Positions 7,419-13,160 of a stretch of 20,193 bases of DNA are shown here, piece after piece. The stretch covers positions 1 through 20,193 of IMG/VR virus record IMGVR_UViG_3300036845_000453; one strand, given 5' to 3'. The notes under the pieces are model-generated. The model was not told where the DNA came from. It did not search any database and worked only from the letters and a program-made list of their open reading frames with translations. Source of the DNA: a virus. The translations under genes were made by a program, and so were the position numbers. Position 1 is the first letter of the stretch. Every line of letters starts with the position of its first letter.

Positions 7419-7444
7419 AGACAAACAAGAGGACAACGGACTAA
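7419..7444 (+). promoter_or_regulatory. A-rich leader box before an internal operon gene
   Basis: AGACAAACAAGAGGACAAC is followed by GGACTAA and ATG 7445. Both shared leader elements are present although this gene lies inside the operon, 32 bp after the previous stop. This argues for a translational or RNA-level role rather than a promoter. Confidence 0.45.
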
Positions 7445-7777
7445 ATGACTAACAACGAACAAACGAAAAAGCCTGCGGAGATCACTCCCCAGGAGATGCA
7501 CGAAAAGATGCTGGCCATTGCGGCCACCATCGGCCTCCCGAAGCACTACAGAAATGATCTGCTTTTTCATGACCTGGAAGCGCTGTGCGATATGCGCGCT
7601 GCAGGCAAAACGAGGTTCTGGTGGCGGCTGCGCGAATGCGGCACCCAATTCTCTTCGCACTCGGAGAGCTACGCGCGGATGGAGTGGAGCAATGAGCAGG
7701 GCCACTGCTACTTTGGCGATCTGGCCACCGGCGAACTCAGGCTGCTGCCGGTTCCGGCTGAAAGGCGGGTGCGGTAG
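7445..7777 (+). CDS. Hypothetical protein
   Basis: This 110-residue protein has a charged, polar N-terminus (MTNNEQTKKPAEITPQEMHEK begins it), a helical centre (LLFHDLEALCDMRAAGKTRFWW) and a C-terminal part that looks beta-rich (CYFGDLATGELRLLPV). I recognise no family. It is preceded by the shared A-rich leader and is followed directly, without a gap, by the next ATG at 7778. Confidence 0.65.
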   Translation: MTNNEQTKKPAEITPQEMHEKMLAIAATIGLPKHYRNDLLFHDLEALCDMRAAGKTRFWWRLRECGTQFSSHSESYARMEWSNEQGHCYFGDLATGELRLLPVPAERRVR

Positions 7778-8224
7778 ATGGCGGCCAACGATTCCAAACC
7801 AGGTTGTTTGAGCATCATTGGGTTCTTTCTCTTTCTGGGAGGTGCAGTATGGCTATTCCAAACGCTCACCGCCACTCCCCAGGATAAGGCCCGGTGGGCC
7901 AAGAATGACCGAGAGCACGCCGCATATAACGCACAGAAGGTTAAGGACCCGCAATCGCAACTCGAATATTACGCTTGCAAGAAAGTGCAAAAATATGCAC
8001 TCGATCAACTCCGCGCTCCTTCTACGGCAGACTTCCCATCTTGCACTTGGGATGGGAAAGGGGCGGTCACCTACAAAGGCGACGGGCATTACGAGGTAAA
8101 TTCCTACGTCGATTCACAGAACGGCTTTGGTGCGATGCTCCGCAGTACGTTTTGGGGAAAGATAAACATAGCAGAGAACCACTGGACAATCTCTGATTTC
8201 GGTTTTGAAGGAGGGTTGCAATGA
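7778..8224 (+). CDS. Membrane-anchored protein with extracytoplasmic domain
   Basis: This 148-residue protein has one transmembrane helix near the N-terminus (residues 10-30, LSIIGFFLFLGGAVWLFQTL), preceded by a lysine, so the C-terminus is probably outside. The soluble part contains LRAPSTADFPSC followed by HYEVNSYVDSQNGFGAMLR, a pattern seen in a widespread small domain of exported or membrane-anchored proteins in bacteria and phages. Two cysteines (in YYACKK and FPSCTW) could pair. It has no named function. It may alter the envelope of the lysogen. Its stop overlaps the next start (ATGA). Confidence 0.7.
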   Translation: MAANDSKPGCLSIIGFFLFLGGAVWLFQTLTATPQDKARWAKNDREHAAYNAQKVKDPQSQLEYYACKKVQKYALDQLRAPSTADFPSCTWDGKGAVTYKGDGHYEVNSYVDSQNGFGAMLRSTFWGKINIAENHWTISDFGFEGGLQ

Positions 8225-8415
8225 CCCTCTTTATCCGAATCGGGAACCTCACTTACGAGGTTCCCCGCAGCGGTATGAATGGCCTCCTGGGGCAACTCAA
8301 GGTGGCCGCGGATCAAAGCGGCAAACCGGTGACAGCTACCATCACGGTGCTGCCGGCCGCAGCCCAACGCGCTTGCGATCTCATCACCGATACGCTGCAG
8401 GAGTTCCGCCGATGA
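8221..8415 (+). CDS. Small hypothetical protein
   Basis: This 64-residue protein begins MTLFIRIGNLTYEVP, then a Gly-rich turn and a helix, and ends in ITDTLQEFRR. It overlaps both neighbours by four bases (ATGA). The alternating strand and helix pattern suggests a compact alpha/beta fold. No family is recognised. Confidence 0.6.
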   Translation: MTLFIRIGNLTYEVPRSGMNGLLGQLKVAADQSGKPVTATITVLPAAAQRACDLITDTLQEFRR

Positions 8416-8606
8416 GCGCATACAAGGTGGCTCAGAATCCCTACACTAAACTCTGGGTTGTGGTGGGCTTTGCGGGATTTGTCCGCAAGGGAAAGCCGGT
8501 GTATATCCCGGTATCCGATGGCTTCCCCACCAAGGCAGCCGCACTGAAACACATTCCGCACCTGATGGCAGCGGAAGCATCGGCCAAGCGGGAGTTGTCG
8601 GTATGA
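8412..8606 (+). CDS. Small hypothetical protein
   Basis: The protein has 64 residues from ATG 8412, which overlaps the previous stop by ATGA; an upstream in-frame ATG at 8205 would run through the previous gene. It reads as strand-rich at the start (KLWVVVGFAGFVRKGKPVYIPV) and then a helix (KAAALKHIPHLMAAEASAKR). The pattern resembles small phage accessory proteins, but I cannot name a family. Confidence 0.6.
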   Translation: MSAYKVAQNPYTKLWVVVGFAGFVRKGKPVYIPVSDGFPTKAAALKHIPHLMAAEASAKRELSV

Positions 8607-8959
8607 GCAACACCAAGCGCATTGCCGAACTCAACGACCTCGCGCGTACCGCGATGGGCATCTGTAGCCGCGCGCATCAGACCAGGGGCATCTCAGCACT
8701 GCCGCCCGCGGTTCAATCGCGCATCCGGGAGAAGGTGGAAACCTTCTCGGATTTCACGCCCGGTAATGATCCGCATGGTGAGCGGGATTTCGGCAACTTC
8801 GAGATCAATGACGGCTTTGATGGATTTGAACACGACCCGATTAAAGTGTTCTGGAAAATCGACTATTACGACAAGGCGCTGGAGTACGGCAGCGAGGATC
8901 CGGCAGACCCGAAAGTTACAACGCGGGTTCTGACCATCATGCTGGCCGAAGAGTACTAA
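8603..8959 (+). CDS. DUF3768 family protein
   Basis: This 118-residue protein matches the DUF3768 pattern closely. It starts RIAELNDLARTA, then ISALPPAVQSRI, FSDFTPGNDPHGERDFG, KVFWKIDYYDKALEYGSEDP and ends VTTRVLTIMLAEEY. This family is common on proteobacterial plasmids and phages and has no known function. The length is typical and the frame is intact. It overlaps the previous gene by ATGA and is the best-conserved member of this operon. Confidence 0.85.
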   Translation: MSNTKRIAELNDLARTAMGICSRAHQTRGISALPPAVQSRIREKVETFSDFTPGNDPHGERDFGNFEINDGFDGFEHDPIKVFWKIDYYDKALEYGSEDPADPKVTTRVLTIMLAEEY

Positions 8960-8961
8960 GC

Positions 8962-8978
8962 AAAGGAAAGGACTAACT
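8962..8978 (+). promoter_or_regulatory. Leader box with Shine-Dalgarno before the 8979 gene
   Basis: AAAGGAAAGGACTAAC lies just before ATG 8979. The same 16 bases occur on the minus strand at about 15697-15712 before another operon. It contains AAGGA, so it acts at least as a ribosome site. Confidence 0.5.
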
Positions 8979-9284
8979 ATGAAAACGACGGAAACAACAG
9001 ATACCAGAACCTTATCCGAAAAGCGCCGCGCTGCCAGTCTGGCGCGGACCACCTTCTCGGGTGGACATGGCAAGCGCTCGAAGAAGATCCGCTGCGAATG
9101 CGGCCAGATGACTGCCAAGCGCGCACTCGCCAGGGGCCACTACTGCGGAGCGGAAGCGGTTGCCACCAAGGCGGCCGATGAGATTACGGACCTATGGTGG
9201 GCCGCGCCGGATCTGAACAAGGCAACCAAGATGGATGTAGTGCGCGAGATCATCCTGCGCCACTTCAAGGAGTCGAAAGCATGA
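8979..9284 (+). CDS. Small basic protein with cysteine motif, unknown function
   Basis: This 101-residue protein has a polar Thr-rich start, then a strongly basic segment (GGHGKRSKKIRCECGQMTAKR) containing CEC and, 18 residues later, HYCG, which could bind one zinc ion. The C-terminal half is helical (MDVVREIILRHFKES). This composition suggests nucleic-acid binding. The 5' end (AAAACGACGGAAACAACA) is nearly repeated at 9906, after the last gene of the operon. The stop overlaps the next ATG (ATGA). Confidence 0.6.
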   Translation: MKTTETTDTRTLSEKRRAASLARTTFSGGHGKRSKKIRCECGQMTAKRALARGHYCGAEAVATKAADEITDLWWAAPDLNKATKMDVVREIILRHFKESKA

Positions 9285-9712
9285 GCCACTACGAGTATGT
9301 TCTGGCGCGATCCGCTGGCGAGAAGTGGGGTCCAAGCATTTGGAACTTCTACGAGACTCTGCAGGGTGCCACCACGGCAGCTTCGGAGGTCAACCGGCAG
9401 GAGAAAGGCGAACCTTATACGCCGATGACCTACCTGCGCTTTCAGGAGTTGGAGCGCGAGTTCTGGCTCAAGGAGGGACCGGCCAGGATCACCGCGGAGA
9501 AGTTCCATGACATGCTGAATGTCCTGCCACCGATGCGCTGGAAACAGGAGGGTGCTTTCAACTCCTTCATGATGTCCGAGCGCATGAGCGGAACATTCAC
9601 TTACCAGTACGCGCAGCTCGGGTTCGAGACCGGTGCGGTGTACTTCCAGAAGATGGTGGATCTGTCCGATGCCACAACCTTCATGACAGAAAAGAGCGTG
9701 CGAGCACTATGA
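9281..9712 (+). CDS. Hypothetical protein, possibly DUF1419-like
   Basis: The protein has 143 residues from ATG 9281, chosen for its ATGA overlap with the previous stop. The second half reads ITAEKFHDMLNVLPPMRW, then SFMMSERMSGTFTYQYA and TGAVYFQKMVDLSD. This order (helix, LPP, W, SFxxSE, G, Y) recalls a small family of plasmid and phage proteins, possibly DUF1419; I am not sure. It is predicted to be cytoplasmic, and its function is unknown. Confidence 0.65.
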   Translation: MSHYEYVLARSAGEKWGPSIWNFYETLQGATTAASEVNRQEKGEPYTPMTYLRFQELEREFWLKEGPARITAEKFHDMLNVLPPMRWKQEGAFNSFMMSERMSGTFTYQYAQLGFETGAVYFQKMVDLSDATTFMTEKSVRAL

Positions 9713-9906
9713 CACTAACGATAACAATCACCATGGGTAACGATGCCATGCAGACTATCGAGGATCTTTCCGCAGCGCTTCGCAAGGTTGCCAGAGAGGT
9801 GGATGAACTGGACATGATCGAAGCCGGTTCCGAGATACTCTCTGGCCGCATTAGAGACGCCAACGCCAATTCGGTAGGAGAGTGGAACATCACAGGCAAA
9901 GCATAA
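9709..9906 (+). CDS. Small acidic helical protein, last gene of operon
   Basis: The 65 residues include a Thr-rich strand at the start (MTLTITITMG) and then a long helix with heptad-like spacing (MQTIEDLSAALRKVAREVDE), which could dimerise. The ATGA overlap with the previous gene and a terminator 20 bp downstream mark it as the last gene of the operon. No family is recognised. Confidence 0.6.
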   Translation: MTLTITITMGNDAMQTIEDLSAALRKVAREVDELDMIEAGSEILSGRIRDANANSVGEWNITGKA

Positions 9907-9925
9907 AAACGACGGAACAACATCG

Positions 9926-9961
9926 GCCCCGATTCGGATCACTTCCAGATCGGGGCGTTTT
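9926..9961 (+). terminator. Rho-independent terminator of the small-gene operon
   Basis: GCCCCGAT (9926-9933) and ATCGGGGC (9949-9956) form a perfect 8-bp stem with a 15-base loop, followed by GTTTT. It lies 19 bp after the stop of the last gene and just before repeat array 2. Confidence 0.65.
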
Positions 9962-9962
9962 G

Positions 9963-10060
9963 GTGAATCCCGGAGTATGGTGAAGCTCCGAGGCCGGTGA
10001 AGCTCGATGGTTGGTGAAGCTCGATGGTTGGTGAAGACGGTTGGTGAAGCTCGGGTGGGG
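9963..10060 (+). repeat. 17-bp-periodic repeat array 2 (six units)
   Basis: GTGAA cores begin at 9963, 9980, 9997, 10014, 10031 and 10044. The first four steps are exactly 17 bp and the last is 13 bp because the 10031 unit has lost four bases. The 10014 unit and its neighbour share the spacer GATGGTTG, a sign of recent duplication. The first core is GTGAATC and the 10031 core is GTGAAGA; the rest are GTGAAGC. The orientation and core match array 1. No gene covers this array. Confidence 0.9.
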
Positions 10061-10145
10061 ACTAGTGAGCGCTTTGGTCGGGGACGGGTTGGTGGGATGA
10101 AAAGCATAGTCCAACCTTACAGTCCTTTTCTGTTTCTGTCAATAG

Positions 10146-10194
10146 ATCAGCAAAAGAAAATGTGAAAAATCTTTTTCGATGAATCTTTGCTGAT
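10146..10194. promoter_or_regulatory. Nested inverted repeats in an AT-rich region
   Basis: ATCAGCAAA (10146-10154) and TTTGCTGAT (10186-10194) are perfect 9-bp inverted arms, and inside them GAAAAA (10164-10169) and TTTTTC (10172-10177) form a second pair with the same centre. This lies directly upstream of the promoter at 10198 and is much richer in A+T than the rest. A regulator binding site is likely; an origin-like unwinding element is possible. Confidence 0.5.
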
Positions 10195-10197
10195 TGC

Positions 10198-10227
10198 TTG
10201 ACACATACAGCATGTCATGCTTACTAT
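10198..10227 (+). promoter_or_regulatory. Sigma70-type promoter with internal palindrome
   Basis: TTGACA at 10198-10203 and TACTAT at 10222-10227 are 18 bp apart. The spacer holds GCATG-T-CATGC (10210-10220), an inverted repeat in the position of a repressor operator. It would drive the Lys/Ala-rich gene at 10275. Confidence 0.6.
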
Positions 10228-10255
10228 GGTGGAGTACTTGCCTAATGCGGTACAG

Positions 10256-10274
10256 AAAAGGACAAACAAACAAC
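10256..10274 (+). promoter_or_regulatory. A-rich leader box before the Lys/Ala-rich gene
   Basis: AAAAGGACAAACAAACAAC precedes ATG 10275 with no other clear ribosome site. It is the same motif as at 6688, 7420, 14891 and 15711, and here it is present in a short 5' UTR of about 40 bases after the TTGACA promoter. Confidence 0.5.
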
Positions 10275-10778
10275 ATGACAAACAAACAGAACATCCTGAG
10301 CGCCAAGGCCGAAAAGCTGATTGCCGATACTACAAAGGCAGTAAAGGCCGCTACAAAAGCCGAGGTATTACAGGCTGAGGCATTCAAGGCCGCATCCAAG
10401 GCCGCTCGTAAGGCCGCTCCCAAGGCTGAGGCCGCATCCAAGGCCGCTCCTAAGGCCGCTCCTAAGGCCGCTGCCGCTCCTAAGGCCTTTGGCATCCACA
10501 TCAACAAAACAGGCCGCGTATGCTTTTCGGCCATCGCTGCCGCGCGTATCCCTGCCGAGCTGGCGCATGTGGAAGTAAAGGCCGATGGCAAGAAAATTAC
10601 CATCCAGCCTGTAGCGAAATTCTCCGAGACATCTACCGAGCTTCGATGGGCTGGCAATCGGCCTTACATCTCTGCTACCAAAATCCTTAAGGCTACTGGC
10701 CTTTTTGATGGCTCTAAGAGCTTTGATTTTGAGGCCGCTCCGATCAATGGATGCGGCTTTCAATTCGTAATGGCATAA
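10275..10778 (+). CDS. Lys/Ala-rich protein with histone H1-like repeats
   Basis: This 167-residue protein begins MTNKQNILSAKAEKLIADTT. From about residue 20 to 75 it is a low-complexity string of KA, KAA and KAAPKAA repeats, like histone H1 tails or bacterial HctB/AlgP-type proteins, which bind DNA non-specifically. The C-terminal 95 residues are an ordered domain (FGIHINKTGRVCFSAIAAARIP, PYISATKILKATGLFDGSKS). I favour ATG 10275 over an in-frame ATG at 10194, which would lie upstream of the promoter -10. The domain type is not recognised. The strong promoter suggests high expression. A nucleoid-binding role is inferred. Confidence 0.7.
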   Translation: MTNKQNILSAKAEKLIADTTKAVKAATKAEVLQAEAFKAASKAARKAAPKAEAASKAAPKAAPKAAAAPKAFGIHINKTGRVCFSAIAAARIPAELAHVEVKADGKKITIQPVAKFSETSTELRWAGNRPYISATKILKATGLFDGSKSFDFEAAPINGCGFQFVMA

Positions 10779-10798
10779 GGCCTTTTCGAATCTCTCTC

Positions 10799-10823
10799 TG
10801 GCCCCAGCGCATAGCTGGGGCCA
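10799..10823 (+). terminator. Intercistronic hairpin, terminator-like
   Basis: TGGCCCCAGC (10799-10808) and GCTGGGGCCA (10814-10823) are perfect 10-bp arms around GCATA, followed by TTCCCATTTC. The T-run is weak, so this may be a partial terminator or mRNA-end stabiliser between the Lys/Ala-rich gene and the 55-residue gene. Confidence 0.55.
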
Positions 10824-10858
10824 TTCCCATTTCAAGATAAAAGGAACAAACATTTCAT

Positions 10859-11026
10859 ATGGCAAAACAGACAATAGAGCTTTCTAGGGAACAAATGATA
10901 CTTATGCGCTATGCGCTCATTGATTGGCGCGATTCTGAGGCCTCCCGCGAAGTAATGGAGATACTCTCGGAGGCCATCCGAAAAGCAAATGCCGAATCTG
11001 ACATGCGCCCCGGAGATGATCTCTAA
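10859..11026 (+). CDS. Very small helical protein (55 residues)
   Basis: The 55-residue frame runs from ATG 10859 to TAA 11026. It reads MAKQTIELSREQMILMRYAL, then an acidic/basic helix (SEASREVMEILSEAIRKANA) and ends DMRPGDDL. AAAAGGAACAAAC upstream (10841-10853) serves as ribosome site and resembles the shared leader. It lies between a hairpin and a strong terminator, which supports a real gene. It has the look of a helix pair, perhaps a regulator or anti-host peptide; no family is recognised. Confidence 0.6.
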   Translation: MAKQTIELSREQMILMRYALIDWRDSEASREVMEILSEAIRKANAESDMRPGDDL

Positions 11027-11054
11027 GGCCAAGTAAACATCCGCAGTACCATTC

Positions 11055-11089
11055 AAGGCCTCATGCTTGTGCATGAGGCCTTTTCTTTT
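11055..11089 (+). terminator. Strong rho-independent terminator
   Basis: AAGGCCTCATGC (11055-11066) and GCATGAGGCCTT (11071-11082) are a perfect 12-bp inverted repeat around TTGT, followed by TTCTTTT. It closes the transcription unit that starts at 10198. Because the arms are symmetric with A and T ends, it could work in both directions. Confidence 0.85.
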
Positions 11090-11093
11090 GGCC

Positions 11094-11183
11094 CCTGAGC
11101 GCTGCCGCTGGCCTGAGCGCTGCCGCTGGCCTGAGCGCTGCCGCTGGCCTGAGCGCTGCCGCTGGCCTGAGCGCTGCCGCTGG
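11094..11183. repeat. Five perfect 18-bp tandem repeats
   Basis: The unit CCTGAGCGCTGCCGCTGG occurs five times head-to-tail with no differences. It contains the palindrome AGCGCT. It lies 5 bp after the strong terminator, in a region with no credible gene. An open frame through it (a PERCRW repeat) is an artefact of the 18-bp length. Possible roles are binding of a DNA-associated protein, an iteron-like replication element or a neutral minisatellite. Confidence 0.95.
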
Positions 11184-11531
11184 CCCTTAATACCGAACCG
11201 CCCAGGCGCGGTCACACCTTTCACGCCGCACGTAGCACTCCACCTTTATCGCCATCCACTTCATAGTCGCCACTACAGCCTCACCGCGCGGTCGCCACGC
11301 TGGTCGGCCCACTCCCCATCAGTCTCCCGACTCCGACCTCACCTGACGCATCTGGTGCCAACTGGTGGGCCAACCTTGGTCGGAGACTCCTTGGTTCCGA
11401 CTTTTTGACTAAAAGGTACTCCGCGCCGGACCGAAGGCCGGCGGGCCTGCCGCCCGCACAAAATCGCTAGTATCGACGTAAATTGGTGATTTTAGGTGAC
11501 TTACGCCAACTAAAGTCATAGTAAGTCGTAG
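11184..11531. other. Gene-free region with several inverted repeats
   Basis: About 350 bp lie between the tandem repeat and the end of a minus-strand operon. I see no credible gene. It holds CTCCGACC near 11332 paired with GGTCGGAG near 11380, a GC-rich hairpin GGCGGGCCTGCCGCCC near 11438-11456, and AAGTC-type short repeats at 11493-11533. The base composition is C-rich on the plus strand until about 11400. Confidence 0.5.
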
Positions 11532-11735
11532 TCAAGGCCGATTTTTGCTACTCCAGACCACGACTTCCTCACTCGTGATCTCGCCGGTGGCTTGATCCGC
11601 GCGGCCGCGGGAGTCCCACAGTTCCCACTCGCCGGCCGCGTTGCGTTTACAGCCCAACACGCGCAACGCCGCGAAGTCGCGCATCGCCCACACCTTCCCG
11701 AGCAATTTCAACTTATCCGCTTGTGTCAGCGTCAC
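11532..11735 (-). CDS. Small hypothetical protein
   Basis: This 67-residue protein overlaps the upstream gene by 4 bp (ATGA). It starts MTLTQADKLKLLGKVWAMRD and then has RNAAGEWELWDSRGRADQATGEI, a strand-turn-strand pattern. It is the last gene of the leftward operon; no clear terminator follows. No family is recognised. Confidence 0.6.
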   Translation of the reverse strand: MTLTQADKLKLLGKVWAMRDFAALRVLGCKRNAAGEWELWDSRGRADQATGEITSEEVVVWSSKNRP

Positions 11736-11959
11736 AAATTCTCCTGTTCGAGCGCCTGGATGCCCGCATAGACTACCTCGTCGTTTCGCTCTACCGACTG
11801 CCTTGGCTCCAGCCGGTTAAACTCCTCGATCCACTCCTCCAGCGTCATCTTGGCGGCGACTGCCTGCTTGCAGAGACGCAGCCCCATTCGCAAGTGGTCG
11901 ACTTCGACCGACAGGGCCTCGTTCTCGCGCTGTAATCTTTCTAGTTCAGAATCACCCAT
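11732..11959 (-). CDS. Small coiled-coil protein
   Basis: This 75-residue protein is almost entirely helical. LERLQRENEALSVEVDHLR (residues 6-24) gives leucine-zipper-like heptads, followed by a second helix (MTLEEWIEEFNRLEPRQS). It probably dimerises. No DNA-binding motif is obvious. It overlaps the following gene by ATGA, and its start at 11959 lies 21 bp from the divergent membrane-protein gene. Confidence 0.65.
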   Translation of the reverse strand: MGDSELERLQRENEALSVEVDHLRMGLRLCKQAVAAKMTLEEWIEEFNRLEPRQSVERNDEVVYAGIQALEQENL

Positions 11960-11980
11960 TCAGGTCTATGCTATGGCTAA

Positions 11981-12175
11981 ATGCTGTTCCCCGCGTTCCT
12001 GATGCAACTCATCATCGTGCTGGTCATCGTCGCGCTGGCCCTCTGGCTTCTCAGCATGATTCCCATGGACCCGGTGCTTGCCAGGATGATCCGCATCATA
12101 CTCATCGTGGGCGTGTGTCTCTGGCTGTTGTACCTGTTGAGCGGGTTTCTGGGCGTTGCGCCCACGCGCCGATAG
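11981..12175 (+). CDS. Small membrane protein, Thivi_2564-like
   Basis: This 64-residue protein has two transmembrane helices: FLMQLIIVLVIVALALWLLS (6-25) and IILIVGVCLWLLYLLSGFLG (39-58), joined by MIPMDPVLARMIR. This arrangement, including a proline-aspartate loop with a basic end, resembles the Thivi_2564 family of tiny membrane proteins of unknown function. It is the only plus-strand gene in a 6-kb block of minus-strand genes, so it looks like a moron, a gene carried for the lysogen. A second Met at 12002 is an alternative start. Confidence 0.65.
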   Translation: MLFPAFLMQLIIVLVIVALALWLLSMIPMDPVLARMIRIILIVGVCLWLLYLLSGFLGVAPTRR

Positions 12176-12227
12176 CGGCTGGCCTGTCACTGAATCCCCG
12201 GAATGGCATCGGTTCGATCGCAGGCGC

Positions 12228-13160
12228 TCATACCTTGATTCTCACTTCCCGCGGTGCAGCCTCCTTGCCCTTGGTCCCGCGAATCACCGAGGGCTGCCAC
12301 ACGAGCTGCTTGTACTTGCCGAATAACCCGCGCCCTTCCCGGTAGTCCTTGAAGTGCCCCCGGCAGATGTGCATCGCCTTGGCGATCCCGTTGGTGGTGC
12401 CGGCGCCTCCCTGCGTCCGTAGGATCTGCTTTAAGGGCTCGATCTCCAAAGTATGAAACGGACGCGGCCAGACGCCCGTCCGCGCGTGGTACTTTTTAGC
12501 CAATGGTCCCGGCGTCTCCTGGTCGACCACCTTCACATTCTTGCAATGCAGGAACGACACCGCCAGGAGCGCCGGATGCAACAGAGTCATGTGGAGTGTG
12601 AGGGCTTCATTAAACTGCGGATCGGCGTAGCACTGCATGTGCGGCGTCCCGATCAGCACGCCCTCCTTATCGACCAGAAGAAACCAGGTGCCCGCCGGCC
12701 CCTCGATCTCCTTGCCGCGAACATCGTAGTCGGTGAACATCTCCGCGCATAAGACCCACTTGGCGTTTTCCGGAATCTCTCCGTCGGCTTTACATCCCGA
12801 GGCTTCCGCCGCCAGCCACAGCACGCCCATGCGCGCGTGCCGCCCCAGCGTGTCCGACATACTGGTATCGCCGTAGCTGTCGCTGTGAATGGTCTGCGGC
12901 ATCTTGTGTTCGGTCCAGAACACCTCGTAAGGCGGCGCGAGGTTGGGGAAGTCGCGCGTAAGGTCCCAGTACTCCTGGCCGGTGCCGCGAAAGTAGTAAT
13001 CCGCCACGTTGTCGATCAACAGGACGGGCACGCCGTCCCCGCAGACGATCTCCATCATGCGCCGCGCGTGCTGCGCCCATTTGTCCCCGTAGCGCCGCGC
13101 CACCCACCAGGGCATTTGCAGCCGCCCCGCCGCCCGGATGTCGTCAATCAATCGTGGCAT
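12228..13160 (-). CDS. Phage protein of unknown function (310 residues)
   Basis: This is the largest gene of its operon. The C-terminus GGAGTTNGIAKAMHICRGHF, then FGKYKQLVWQPSVIRGTKG, is a pattern I have seen in phage and actinobacterial hypothetical proteins (a K-x-x-H-x-x-RGH-F motif followed by a W and a G at the end). A central part (NAKWVLCAEMFTDYDVRGKE, GTWFLLVDKEGVLIG) reads as beta-rich. The function is not known to me. Its first base overlaps the previous stop (TGATG), so it is coupled. Confidence 0.7.
   Translation of the reverse strand: MPRLIDDIRAAGRLQMPWWVARRYGDKWAQHARRMMEIVCGDGVPVLLIDNVADYYFRGTGQEYWDLTRDFPNLAPPYEVFWTEHKMPQTIHSDSYGDTSMSDTLGRHARMGVLWLAAEASGCKADGEIPENAKWVLCAEMFTDYDVRGKEIEGPAGTWFLLVDKEGVLIGTPHMQCYADPQFNEALTLHMTLLHPALLAVSFLHCKNVKVVDQETPGPLAKKYHARTGVWPRPFHTLEIEPLKQILRTQGGAGTTNGIAKAMHICRGHFKDYREGRGLFGKYKQLVWQPSVIRGTKGKEAAPREVRIKV

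Noticed and set aside
9715-10114. Minus-strand frames with ELH, SFT and ASP repeats over array 2
   Set aside because: They antisense the last small gene and are produced by the 17-bp array; no ribosome site or family was found.
11067-11408. Plus-strand frame with PERCRW repeats and a minus-strand counterpart with GQRQRS repeats
   Set aside because: Both arise because the 18-bp repeat has no stop codons. They run across the terminator stem and C-rich DNA and have no ribosome site.
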